DNA of 64,000 nucleotides from Tridacna crocea. Lineage: Eukaryota > Mollusca > Bivalvia > Cardiida > Cardiidae. The position numbers and the translations under genes are program-made. The notes under the pieces were generated by a model. That model ran no database searches. It was not told the origin of the DNA and saw only the letters and a list, made by a program, of their open reading frames with translations. The stretch is taken from contig OX031068.1 of assembly GCA_943736015.1 (NCBI GenBank), positions 31,740,296-31,804,295 on the forward strand, read 5' to 3'. This document shows positions 52,625 to 62,616 of the stretch, piece after piece; position 1 is the stretch's first letter, and the number at the start of each line of letters is the position of its first letter.

Positions 52625-54404
52625 CTTCTATTTTACCATCTGTGGCTATGTTGATACATGTCAAGTATTTTCTTAGCTTTCCACGAGAATCTTTAGTAGA
52701 TTTGCGCCTTCGTATACTGCAAATAACTCCCTCAGTTCTCCCACTTGGATATTTGTATGCATACACAAAAAATTCATCATCTTCTTTTGATGAAGTATCT
52801 AACTTATCAGCAGATTGACCAGAAATCACTGAGGTAGCACTATCAAGGACCTCAACAGATCCTGCTTTACTATCACTTTCAGATTTCACTACTGAAGGAA
52901 TCCTTTCACTTTCTACTTTTCCATTACTACCAACATCTTTTGCTGTAGGAGAAATGTTTACACTGATATTTGTAACATGATGCCCACTTGTCTCAGTTGT
53001 TTCTTTACCTTTGGGATCATCAACAATCTTATCTGTTGGACTTTCAACTCCAGGACTTCCAATGTTACTAATGCTGTCATCGCTGTCCGGATTGATCTCA
53101 ACAGTTTCAAGATCCAAAACTTTTAACCTTTGCCTCTCAAATACCTTGTTTTTATGAAGAGTTCTGTTCAACTGATCTTCAAACTTAGCAAGAAGGGCTT
53201 TATTTCCCAATAGTGGGTTTCCTTTAGCACTAATTCTTCTAATTGGAAACTTTCTAGCTGTAGTTTTATCTCCTTCAGAATCAGACTTACTAGTGTCTGT
53301 CTTCCCAATTGGGTTTTCTGAACCATCACGCTTACGGAGAACTGTTTGTAACTCAGACACTAACGCATCGTGGAGTTTTGATCCTGGATCCCTTTTGATG
53401 GATGTTTTAAAAAAAATTGGATGCTGTGGCACTGATAAGACTGGCACTCTTTGTGTAGATTTAATATCTGGTTGTTTTTGCTCATCTTGTATTGACTGTT
53501 GCTTCTCTGTAATGTCTGGAACAGAGTCATTCATTTTTATAGGAGTCTCACTAACAGATGGCGGACTCACAATCGGTCCATATTTTTTGTGTAGAAACTT
53601 CTGAAGTTCATCCATCATGCTTCCCTTTTCATATGTAAAAGCAGTTGCTTCAGTATTGCCAACCTCTTCAGTAACATTTGTTGTTGTGTTTTGTTCTATA
53701 CTTAAATCTTCTGTTGACCTATCGGTAGAGGCAGTGGTTGAATCAAGGCTGGGTTTATGAGATATTTTCACACTAGCAGAGTCTGACTCTGTCCCACTCT
53801 CATCCTCAAAGCTTAGCACATTTTCCAACTCCATGATAACTGAATTGGACTTTTCAGAATCCTCAGCCTCTGTTTCACTCCTTACAGCTCCTGTTTCTTC
53901 AACGTGATCTTTCTGTCCTTTATTTAACATTTTCTCTCTCTCCAAATTAGAGATTTTCTTCTCTCTGATAATATTAGGAGAGTCCAGGATTTTTTTAGAG
54001 CTAGAATCCTTCAGACCCTTGTTCAGTGTACCAAATGAATTGATTTCATTTAAGACTCCCTGTCGTTTCAAATTGTTAGCCTCTTGGAACTGGGGACTAT
54101 CACCTTCATGTTTCATAACAGGTTTTATAGTGGAACTACCTCCTGCAGGTTTAACACCAACTTTCAAACCAGAGCTTTCACTTCCAAGTTTAATAGCAGA
54201 CTTTATAGTAGGACTTCTACCTCCAGGTTTAATGGCAGGTTTTATAACAATATCCAGTGGTTTCATTCCAAAAGTTTCATTATCTGTTTCCACATCTTCA
54301 CTTTTCTTTCTTACAGGATTTCCAAGCACAGGTGACTGTTTTATGCTACCTCGTTTTGATGGATTATGCTTTATTTGGAATTTTACTTCTTTCACCTCAG
54401 ACAT
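52625..54404 (-). CDS. Filamin-like gene exon 1: disordered N-terminal region
   Basis: Codes for residues 1-593 plus the first base of codon 594; the donor is GAAG|GTAATT at 52624. The ATG at 54404 has A at -3, and an in-frame TGA lies 12 nt upstream of it (54417-54419), so it is the likely start unless a weak acceptor (TAG before AACAATG) joins an upstream exon. The protein is rich in Ser, Lys, Glu, Asp and Thr and is probably disordered. Residues 54-105 form four 13-residue tandem repeats of the pattern (I/L)Kxx(I/V/M)Kxxxxxxx. Three short helices share an ELxxxL core (ELENVL, ELQKFL, ELQTVL). The last 50 residues become ordered-looking and basic (FVYAYKYP, then ICSIRRRKS) and lead into the first filamin repeat. 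I know no family for this region. It lacks CH domains. Plus-strand open frames across it are shadows. Confidence 0.85.
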
Positions 54405-54508
54405 TGTTCTAATATTTCAGTTTATGATACTTTACTAATGTGTTGATTTATCATTTCCTGAATAAACATCTTCCAACATAATAAAAGTTTATAACTATAT
54501 TCTTTGGT
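54405..54508 (-). promoter_or_regulatory. 5' region of filamin-like gene, putative UTR
   Basis: AT-rich stretch of about 105 bp between the candidate start codon and an Hp1 copy (54509-54737). It carries the in-frame TGA upstream of the ATG. No convincing polypyrimidine tract precedes the TAG at 54409-54411, so a transcription start here or further right is plausible. No TATA box can be called with confidence. Confidence 0.3.
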
Positions 54509-54737
54509 TTAACCCATTCCCACACAATCCCTACTTTTGACGACCCTGAGAAAGAAGCCTATAGAAAACATTGTGGGAAAAGGAGATAATGCTGGTAACC
54601 AGCATTTTCTCCTTTTCCCACAATGTTTTCTATCCTTTCTAAATCAAATATCAATTTTTGATTCTCATTTATTTTGTCAACTGCAAATGCTTTCAATTTG
54701 GACTGGTCCAAAATTTTGCTGTTTGTTACAGAGTTAA
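54509..54737 (+). mobile_element. Hp1 MITE upstream of the filamin-like start
   Basis: TTAA at both ends, perfect stem apart from GGAGATAATG. Lies 105 bp upstream of the candidate ATG. Confidence 0.92.
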
Positions 54738-55019
54738 ATGTTACTCTGCTAGAGAAATGAAATCTATACTCTAAGTTAAGTGAAACAGAGAGAAATTGCT
54801 CAAATTCTGTTCTGTATAAATTGATGCTTTAGTCCACTTTCAACCTTATCTCAGTTATGTCAAGTCAATGGTTCATATGCATCCTGGGCTGCACTGGTAT
54901 TAGTCTAGACCTCTGAAGTGTCTTATATAACAACACTCCCAAATAAAAACCATCAGTACCTCCAATGCAGATCAAATCCATGGCATCTGCATTGCAAACC
55001 TTTAGGGTTGTTATTGTTA

Positions 55020-55190
55020 TTAACCCTTTACTCCATAGATACTCATTTCTACGCATTGCTTGTAGGAGCCTTTGGAAAACATTGTGGCAAAAGGTGAAAT
55101 TGCTCATCATGAGCAATTTCACCTTTTGCCACAATGTATTTAGGGTCAAATAGTGATACCGTAGAAATGCCTTATGGGGTATAGGGTTAA
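55020..55190 (-). mobile_element. Hp2 MITE, right part shortened
   Basis: Reverse orientation: starts CCCTTTACTCCATAGATACT and ends CTTATGGGGTATAGGGTTAA. Perfect stem AGGTGAAATTGCTCATCATG and complement. Confidence 0.87.
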
Positions 55191-55300
55191 ACATGATTAC
55201 TTGTTAAGGATCAAGAGAGGTGGTTGCTCAGGACTGGAAAATTTCAACATGTCTGCCTTCTCTACTAGCTCAATTCAATCTTCCTCACTGTATACTAATT

Positions 55301-55580
55301 GTTTATCTCTTTACTGAACAACAAAATATTAGACTCATCCAAACTGAAAGCATTTGCAGACGAAAAAATAAATGTGACTGAAAATTAAAACTTGGTTCCA
55401 GTAGGATAGAAAACATTGTGGGAAAAGGAGAAAATGCTGATAACTAGCTATTTCTCCTTTTCCCACAATGTTTTCTACCCTATCAAAGACAAATTCCATT
55501 ATCTAAGCCTCAATTCCATAGTTGTGCAAATGTTTTCAATATGGAGAAGTCTAAAATTTTATCATGTGGCAAAGACTTAA
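55301..55580. mobile_element. Hp1 MITE, arm B on both sides
   Basis: The left flank (AAAGCATTTGCAGACG) and the right flank (TTTTCAATATGGAGAAGTC) are both arm B. The stem has apex CTGATAACTAGC. Confidence 0.72.
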
Positions 55581-56164
55581 CAGGTCACATTTCCATTACA
55601 ACCTACATGTAGATCCATAGAAATAGCTAAACACACACATTCTGAATTATAAATGAAAGTTAAACCCAGTCTAAATTGCTATTGGCCTTGTACACAGTCG
55701 CACACCAACTTGTTTTGAAAAAAAAAATTCAGCCTTTTAAAAAATGTAGGAGATTAACCACATTATCCCTTCTGCGGTTGATTCTCGTCATCTTCCAACA
55801 GTCCACCTTGAAAACATTGAGATAAATAGCCAAACTGCAAAATGTCACGCAATATTTACTTTTACCAAAAAATTTTCATAATGTACTTAACTACATTCTT
55901 TTATCTAGATATTTTCAAAATCATTTACCTTTACATTTGAATGACCTAAAGATTAAATCATTATTGTATAAAAAAAAATCTAGAAATAAAATATCTTGTG
56001 AAAAACTTGATTCAGTAGCCTTAAGAACTATGCATGAAAATATATCAGTCAAAAACAGAATCTGTCACAAACCACAAAATCCTAATCAAACAAGACCTTT
56101 CAGTACCAATATAAAGCACCTGAATGAAATGACTGTGACTGACCAATCAATTTGATCAGTTTGT
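55581..56164. other. No gene seen
   Basis: AT-rich sequence upstream of the filamin-like gene. A 72-codon open frame at 55937-56155 has no recognisable domain. Confidence 0.35.
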
Positions 56165-56395
56165 TTAACTCTTTACCAGATAACAAAATAAAACACAGGT
56201 CCGTTTTGAAAGCAATTACATGTATACAACATGTCAAATATTGGTCAAATGATGGAATTTGTCTTTGAAAAAGTAGAAAACTTATTGGGCAAAGGAGAAA
56301 ATGCTGGTTTCCAGCATTTGTTCCTTTAGTTACAATGATTCTTACAAGCCTTCTTTACAATCATTTCAAGACAGGATCTTTTGGTGAAGGTTTAA
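56165..56395 (-). mobile_element. Hp1 MITE, diverged
   Basis: TTAA at both ends. Stem AAATGCTGGTTTCCAGCATT. Confidence 0.75.
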
Positions 56396-56506
56396 TCAGC
56401 CATGTAAACAGACCTAAAGTGTCATATCGGTGAGGTCTTTTTCAAGTCCAATTTAAAATTAGAAACCTAAATCTTTTTGCATTTTAATTCTGAACCCTTT
56501 CTTTAC

Positions 56507-56735
56507 TTAATCCCTACCAAACAATCCCAATTTTTAAGGACCCAAAGGAAGAAAACATTATGGCAAGGTATTTGAAAACACTATGGGGAAGGAGAAAATG
56601 ATGGTTACCAGCATTTTCTTTTTTTCTCCTTTTCCCACTGTTTCCTATCCTACCAAAGACAAATCTGAGTTACATTTATGTTTTCATCAGTAGAATATTA
56701 ATTTTTCAATCTGGCCAATTTTTTAGGGTTTTTGT
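56507..56735 (+). mobile_element. Hp1 MITE, diverged
   Basis: TTAATCCCTACCAAACAATC start. A duplicated AAAACA-TATGG stretch lies in the left stem. Confidence 0.6.
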
Positions 56736-56754
56736 TCTTTATGTTCCACACCTA

Positions 56755-56930
56755 AAGTTATTTAGGTCCAAACTAAAAGTATTTGCGGATATTAAATGTG
56801 ACCCAATTTATGTGATTTATTATCTAAAAGTTGGAAAAAACTGTGGGAAATGAAGAACATGCAGGTTTCCAGCATTTCTCTTTTTCAGCCAGTGTTTTGA
56901 AAGCCTTCTACCTGGCCATAAAAACACTGA
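56755..56930 (-). mobile_element. Hp1 MITE relic
   Basis: GGTCCAAACTAAAAGTATTT arm B and a weak stem CATGCAGGTTTCCAGCAT. Confidence 0.5.
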
Positions 56931-57044
56931 CATCAATTTAAAACAGTTTTAAAATGTGCTCTTTACCCTTTGAATATTGACTTATGAACTGACATGTAAA
57001 ACCTAGGATAAGAAATAAGATGCACAAACTAAAAAGCTATTTTT

Positions 57045-57095
57045 TGAAAAAGTTGAAACATCGTTGGAAAAGGAGAAAATGCTGGTTATCTTTTT
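57045..57095 (-). mobile_element. Hp1 half-stem fragment
   Basis: TTGGAAAAGGAGAAAATGCT then breaks at the apex. Confidence 0.5.
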
Positions 57096-57135
57096 TCGTT
57101 TGGGTCATTAAGATTCAGCATTGTCGAATGATAGC

Positions 57136-57360
57136 TTAAACCTTTACCAAACAATTCCTGGTTTTCACGACCCCGAGATACAAGACTTTTGAAAACATTA
57201 CGGGAAAAGGAGAAAATGCTGGGTACTTCCTTTTTCCAGTATGTTTTCTTCCCTCCCAAAAACAAAATTAATCTAACATTTCCAGTCACTTTTATTTTGT
57301 CATCTGCAAATACTTTAAGTTTGGACCAGTCCAAAATTTTGTTGTATGGTAAAGAGTTAA
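57136..57360 (+). mobile_element. Hp1 MITE, stem apex shortened
   Basis: TTAA at both ends. GAAAATGCTGGGTACTTCC shows loss of the right inner stem. Confidence 0.82.
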
Positions 57361-57586
57361 CCCATTAACACTTAATCCCTACTTTTAACGACCCTGAGAA
57401 AGAAACCTTTAGAAAACACTGCTGGAAAAGGAGAAAATGCTGGTAACCAGCATTTTCTCCCCTTCCCACATTGGTTTTTACTCTTCACAAAACAAATTTC
57501 AAATTTTCAGTCACTTTTTATTTTGTCGTTGGCAAAACGCTTTCGATTTGGACAAGCCTAAAATATTGTTGTTTGGTAATGATTTA
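57357..57586 (+). mobile_element. Hp1 MITE, full copy
   Basis: Shares TTAA with the previous copy. Good stem to CTCCCCTTCCC. Right end decayed (GATTTAGG). Confidence 0.85.
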
Positions 57587-58166
57587 GGCACTTTGACTGA
57601 GCATCAGATTCTGTTCTTGGCTAATACTAGTACCATAAAAGTTATGGATTGCATGATCAGCCTGCACACTTTATGCTGTCGGATTTTGAAATGCATGTAC
57701 TGTCTGCAAAATCAGCAGGTGTCTTGCAAGAACTATTAATCATCAATGAATTTGCAAAATTTACATCTACAGATGCCCTAAAATTACAAGTACATGGATA
57801 TGTAGCTAAGATCATCTGCTTGTTTCCTTTTCTCACAATGTTTTCAAAGATCTTATTCCTGAGCATCATAAAACTTAAGATTTTTTCGTAGAGGCTTAAC
57901 CTAATAATATAAAATTCCTGTGTTTTTTGATAGAGTTTGAACTTTATGAGTCGAAGGGAAAGGGAAAAAGAGTATTTTGGGGTCAACATTTTATCTTTTA
58001 ATCCCTTCAAAAATCTAATCTAATTATTTACACCAATATTTTTTCAACACAGATAATCAGAATTTCAATAAAACTTTTCATGAAAGAGAACTTCGCAAAC
58101 CTCTAAGTTTGTGTGAAACCAAAATGTTTGCAAAGATAATTCACCTCTTACTACAGAATTCCATGG
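57587..58166. other. No gene seen
   Basis: Includes a decayed Hp1 right half near 57820-57900 (TTTTCTCACAATGTTTTC). Confidence 0.4.
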
Positions 58167-58397
58167 TTAACCTTTTTACCATACAACAAAATTTTAGACT
58201 TGTCCAAATTGAAAGCATTAAATTTTGCAGAAGACAATTTCAATGTGGCTCATAGGGACCAATTTTTCTTTGATATGGTATAAAACTTTGTGGGAAAAGG
58301 AGAAAATGCTGGTAACCAGAATGTTCTCCTTTTCCCACAATGTTTTCAAAAGGCTTCATTCCCAGGGTCATTGAAAGTTGGTTTTGAATGGTCAGAA
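58167..58397 (-). mobile_element. Hp1 MITE, full copy
   Basis: TTAA on the left, right end decayed (GGTCAGAAGTAAC). Stem nearly complete. Confidence 0.8.
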
Positions 58398-58736
58398 GTA
58401 ACATCAGCAAAGGTTACTCATAATATTCGTTAGGTGGCGCAGGGGGGGGGTTTCGATTTTTAGAGAGGCGAGTGGCCAAGGGTATATAACAAACAAAGTG
58501 GAGTTAGTATCCTTGGCTTGCAAAGGTGGGTTATATACTAAAACCAACAAACATACACTTATACCTGTCCATTTATGATTATGGTTATTTTGAAGTACTG
58601 ATATTTTAATTAGAGGGTCAGCATTGTTTACCTTGGTCATGATATGGACGAGTTCAATTGATATTGAGGATACTTATCATTTTATTTATGTATGCTCTGT
58701 TTATCAATCAGATAAGCTGAGAACACAAAGAAGCCC

Positions 58737-58996
58737 TACTTTACAAAAGGACAAAAATTTAGACAGGTCCAAGTTGAACGTTTTTGCAGATACTATGTTA
58801 TCTCATTAACAAACGACAATATTTAATGCTTGTCCAAATCGAAAGCATTTTGCAGACTTGTTCTGTGAAGGGTAGAAGACATTGTGGGAAAAGGAGAAAA
58901 TGCTGGTTACCAGCATTTTTTCCTTTTCCCACAATGTTTTCTAAAGGCTTCTTTCTTAGGGACGTCAAAAGTAGGGATAGTGTGGTAATGGGTTAT
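58737..58996 (-). mobile_element. Hp1 arm B fragment plus Hp1 copy
   Basis: An arm B fragment (58737-58798) precedes a copy from the TTAA at 58806 to the TTAT at 58996 with a shortened arm B. Confidence 0.75.
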
Positions 58997-59034
58997 CCCT
59001 TACACTGCTCACCATGACTCACTGATGTTTTGTG

Positions 59035-59100
59035 GGCAGCATAGATCAAGATCAGATTGCACAGAACATGCAGTCTGATCTTGTTTCTACACTATCCAAT
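59035..59100. repeat. Short palindromic repeat, CAGTCTGATC family
   Basis: AAGATCAGATTGCACAG opposite ATGCAGTCTGATCTTG. Confidence 0.6.
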
Positions 59101-59209
59101 AAGAAGATATCTTTCCTCCAAAAATACCTTTGAAATTAGAATTTATGTTAATCCAGTGGGCCTGAAAGCTTTCTTTCTTTAGTTCAGCAGGATAAGGGAA
59201 AATATTGCT

Positions 59210-59575
59210 AAAATTGTCAGATTTGCTTATGATAGAATATAGAACATTGTGGGAAAAGGAGAAAATGCTGGTTACTTTTCTCACAATTTTTCAAAAGTTT
59301 TTTTCTTCTCAGGGTCATTGAAGTAAATACATGTATTGTTTGCTTAATTCTATACTAAACATTTCTGTGTTTTTCAGATAGAGGAAAAAAAACTTTGAAT
59401 AACATTTTCGAAATTTAGGGAGAAAATGCTGGTAACCAGTATTTTCATCTTTTCACGCAATGTTTTGGATTCTTTTAAAAGCACATGACTTTTAACTACC
59501 TTTTTGGTTTGGTGTTGACCAAAACTGCTTTTTATTTGGGTTAAGTATAAAATTCTGCCTTTTTGTAGAGGATTT
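59210..59575. mobile_element. Two Hp1 relics
   Basis: A reverse copy lacks the right stem (to about 59330). A forward diverged copy runs from TGCTTAATTCTATAC to about 59575. Confidence 0.5.
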
Positions 59576-59609
59576 ATTTATGATGGTATAAAATGGTAAC
59601 AAATTCCTT

Positions 59610-59740
59610 GGAACTGCCCACCTTGATAGCTTAGTGATTAGTATTTCTGACTTGTGACCTGGAAGTTGCGGGTTCCATACATGCAAGAAAAATAGCCTGT
59701 GGCTTTGGAAAGAAAGTTGTGTCAGTAGTGGTGTGAGGAA
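59610..59740 (+). repeat. tRNA-like SINE head
   Basis: TGATAGCTTAGTGATTAG is A-box-like and TTGCGGGTTCCATACATGC is B-box-like. Confidence 0.6.
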
Positions 59741-59749
59741 GCCAGACAA

Positions 59750-60022
59750 GAGGGCCCTGGATCGCTCACCTGAGTTTTTGAGGGAACCATAGCCTATTTT
59801 TTTTTGAGTATTGAAACATTATTTTGCCAAGCAATATTCATAAGGACACCTGCAAAAGTCATAGGGGTTGAAGCTATTGATAAGATAAACAATCTGTGCA
59901 AGTTTCACGAAAATCTGACAACAAATGCAGACTTTATTGCGTAAACAAGAAAAAGACTAACAGACGGACGGAAACTCCACCATGACATAAGCTCTGCTGG
60001 CTTTCAGCCAGTAGAGCTAATA
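59750..60022. mobile_element. Short copy of the AGAGGGCCCT interspersed repeat
   Basis: Starts AGAGGGCCCTGGATCGCTCA and ends AGACGGACGGAAACTCC...GGCTTTCAGCCAGTAGAGC. Internally deleted relative to 33172-34415. Confidence 0.7.
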
Positions 60023-60300
60023 AAAACCACTACACAAACATAAAAGAATAAAATACACTGTTAAAATAAATAGCTCCATTTCCCGAAATGTTTTCAAAAG
60101 CTGTCAACTATAACATCAAGTTGTAACTATTTTGTCCAGTCAAATCAGTACAAATGTCAAAGACAAGATTTAACAGACGACATTATCATATTTCTGTATC
60201 TGATTGCAGTATAGATCTTTTTATTCGAAAATAATAATCTATGCCAATATTTTAGTTTTAACTGCTTTGTACTGTTACAAATATATGCTGATAAAAATAA
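60023..60300. other. No gene seen
   Basis: Contains one hairpin scrap (CATTTCCCGAAATGTTTTC) near 60077. Confidence 0.4.
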
Positions 60301-60536
60301 TTAACTCTAATCAAACAAAAACTTTTTTCGGACAAGTCCAAATTCAAAGCATTTGCAGACAATGAAATTATATGATACTCAAAAACTTGAAATTTGTTTT
60401 AGGAAGGGTGGAAAACATTGTTGGAAAAGGGGAAAATGCTGCTTACCAGCATTTTCTCCTTTTCCCACAATGTTTTCAAAAGGCTTTTCCTTCAAGTTAA
60501 TAAAACTCATAACTATAAAGTTAAGTAAAGGGTTAA
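60301..60536 (-). mobile_element. Hp1 MITE, full copy
   Basis: TTAA at both ends. Apex TGCTTACCAGC. Confidence 0.85.
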
Positions 60537-60589
60537 TCTAAATTCACTGCTGAGAACTTAATATCTAGGCTTTTCAGATCTGTAATTCT

Positions 60590-60788
60590 TCTCTCTTTCC
60601 CAAACGAAAGAATTTTAGACTGGTTCAAATTCAAAGCCTTTGCAGATGACAAAATGAAAGTGAGTCAAAAAATGAGATTTGCTTTGGAAAGGGTAGAAAA
60701 CATTGTAGGAAAAGGAAAAAATATTGGTAACCAGAAGGTTTTCTTCATCAGGGTCTTTATAAGTCTGGACTGTGTGGTAAAGAGCAAA
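60590..60788 (-). mobile_element. Hp1 MITE, right stem lost
   Basis: CTTTCCCAAACGAAAGAATT start, AATATTGGTAACCAG, then arm A. Confidence 0.65.
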
Positions 60789-60829
60789 CCTTCAATAAAA
60801 AAAAAAACTACCATATTTGCATTCAAGTT

Positions 60830-61015
60830 GTACTCCATTTTAACAGCTTAGTTCATATCAAGGCAGCTAGTGCACCCACACATATTTCCTTGCTGTTTCA
60901 CACAAGTACTGATGCAACTTTCTTTCCAAGTCACTGACTGCTTTTCTCACATCTGTCACAGATGAGATGCAAAAAATAAGCCGAAAGAACCTGAAACCAC
61001 CAGGTCATGAGTTGC
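60830..61015. repeat. SINE fragment
   Basis: AAGGCAGCTAGTGCACCCAC and GAAACCACCAGGTCATGAG are related to the 44068-44312 family. Confidence 0.5.
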
Positions 61016-61034
61016 TGTGTTTTCGTCCTATTGG

Positions 61035-61185
61035 TAAAGTGTTTCAGAATTGTCCAAATTAAAAGCTTTATGCAGACGAAATATGAAAATTTCAAATCTT
61101 GCTCAAATAGTAAAATATGTCTGGTGAGCAGCATCTTCTCCTTTTCCCAAAATGTTTATAAAGGCCCTTATTCTCTAGTCTTTTC
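61035..61185 (-). mobile_element. Hp1 MITE relic
   Basis: AATTGTCCAAATTAAAAGC arm B, reduced stem, arm A remnant. Confidence 0.5.
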
Positions 61186-61214
61186 TTCTCTGGCAAAGAA
61201 AAATCTCATCTTTG

Positions 61215-61575
61215 TCCCTCCAAACTTCTGAATGGTTAAACTACTTGGTTTAGCCAATCAAAAGTTCTGTTACTTACACATTGACAAAATTCTGAAGAAT
61301 GAGACTAAGAATGTTCTTAAATCTTTAACACTCAATCCCGACTTTTAACGACCCTGAGAAAGAAAGCCCTTGAAAACATTGTGGGAAAAGGAGAAAATGC
61401 TGGTAACCAGCATTTTCTCCTTTTCCCACAATGTTTTCTACCCTTTCAAAATCAATTTTTAATTTTTTATTCACATTTATTTTGTCATCTGCAAATGCTT
61501 TCAATTTGGACCATTCTAAAACTTTGTTGTTTGGTAAAGATTTAAGAGTGGTTGCTGAATACAGGCCCTACATTG
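61215..61575. mobile_element. Foldback element (42915 family) split by Hp1
   Basis: TTGGTTTAGCCAATC then AATGAGACTAAGAATGTTC, and after the Hp1 insertion GAGTGGTTGCTGAATACAGG. Confidence 0.7.
61318..61545 (+). mobile_element. Hp1 MITE inserted in the foldback element
   Basis: The flanks GTTCTTAA and TTAAGAGTGG show the duplicated TTAA. Element ends ATCTTTAACAC / GGTAAAGAT are a slightly diverged inverted pair. Confidence 0.93.
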
Positions 61576-61578
61576 TAT

Positions 61579-61725
61579 TTAACCTTTTACCAAATGACAA
61601 AATTCTGGACTTGTACAAATTAAAAGCAACTGCAGACGTCAAAATAAATGGAACTCAAAAACTGAAATTTGTTTTAGGAAAGGTAGAAAATATTTTGGGA
61701 AAAGGAGAAAATGCTGGTTGCCGGA
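61579..61725 (-). mobile_element. Hp1 MITE, truncated at apex
   Basis: Complete arm B and left stem (ATTTTGGGAAAAGG), ends TGCTGGTTGCCGG. Confidence 0.8.
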
Positions 61726-61765
61726 AGCCCATACGCCATGGGTGATCCCATAATGAGTCTTTTCT

Positions 61766-61994
61766 TTAACTCATTACCACAGAATCCCTACTTTTGACGC
61801 CCCTGAGAGAGAAGCCTTTAGAAAACATTGTGGGAAAAGGAGAAAATGCTGGTAACCAGCATTTTCTCCTTTTCCCACAATGTTTTCTACACTTTCCAAA
61901 ACAACTTTCAAATTTTCAGTCACTTTTCTTTTGTCGTCTGCAAATGCTTTCAATTTGGACCAGTCTAAAATATTGTCATTTGGTAATGGGTTAA
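61766..61994 (+). mobile_element. Hp1 MITE, representative near-consensus copy
   Basis: TTAA at both ends, 229 bp. Left end CTCATTACCACAGAATCCC (arm A). Stem from GAAAACATTGTGGG to TGCTGG and its perfect complement. Right end arm B (CGTCTGCAAATGCTTTC, then TTTGGTAATGGGTTAA). Encodes no transposase. Short open frames across it are by-products. Confidence 0.95.
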
Positions 61995-62091
61995 CCGTCG
62001 TATAAAAATGAGGATCTTTGCCACACAGGTTTGAATCCCAAAAGGTGTATCTTGTATTTCATCTATGTATTTGATGTAAATTTTTATGTTC

Positions 62092-62293
62092 TTAATCCCT
62101 AATTTTAACGACCCTGAGGAGGAAACATTCTGAAAACATTGTAGGAAAAGGTTACCAGCATTTTCTCCTTGTCCCACAATGCCTTCTACTCTTCCAAAGT
62201 CAAATTTCAATTTTTGAGTCACATTTATTTAGTTGTCTGTAAATGCTTTCAATTTGGACTTGTCCAAAATTTTGTCATTTGGTAAACAGTTGA
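62092..62293 (+). mobile_element. Hp1 MITE, left inner stem deleted
   Basis: TTAATCCCTAATTTTAACG start, GGAAAAGGTTACCAGC, arm B to CAGTTGA. Confidence 0.75.
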
Positions 62294-62408
62294 GACCATA
62301 TTACCAGTAAAATCAGTGTTTAATTGCTAGTGAGAGAAATAATTATGAATTCAAGGATATGCCCTTGAAATATTGTAATAATGCATGAGATGAGAATGAA
62401 TCATTTGT

Positions 62409-62502
62409 TGAACCCTTTACTAACCATTGCTGACTTTTAACAACCCTCGGAAAGAAGCCTTTTGAAAATATTGTAGGAAAAGGAGAAAATACTGGTAACC
62501 AG
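62409..62502 (+). mobile_element. Hp1 MITE, left half only
   Basis: CCCTTTACTAACCATTGC through to ACTGGTAACCAG, then breaks. Confidence 0.7.
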
Positions 62503-62616
62503 GTATCCTTAACTGTCCACAAAATCAGACTAGTATAGCAACCTGTATCACCAGGACTGAAAGCCGTCATCATAATGAATGTAAAGAAAAAGCTGAGAAC
62601 ATGCATAAAGATCATA

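Larger units (their letters stand above)
28474..54404 (-). other. Filamin-repeat protein gene, whole span (10 exons)
   Basis: Ten exons joined at GT/AG borders give one open frame of 3366 nt including the stop, 1121 residues. Every intron is in phase 1, and all eight internal exons are multiples of three, as expected for tandem Ig-like modules. Predicted introns, from 5' to 3', are about 2809, 2291, 822, 908, 625, 2120, 884, 2921 and 9185 bp. The product has a disordered N-terminal region (1-593), five filamin Ig repeats (roughly 595-690, 691-787, 788-885, 886-980, 981-1075) and a 46-residue tail. Filamins cross-link actin and bind membrane and signalling partners through such repeats. The N-terminal CH pair needed for actin binding is absent here. 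Orthology to filamin or to the jitterbug branch cannot be decided by eye. Splicing is inferred from sequence only. Confidence 0.9.

Noticed and set aside
53293-54438. Plus-strand open frames opposite exon 1
   Set aside because: Shadows of the long minus-strand exon; serine-rich antisense composition.
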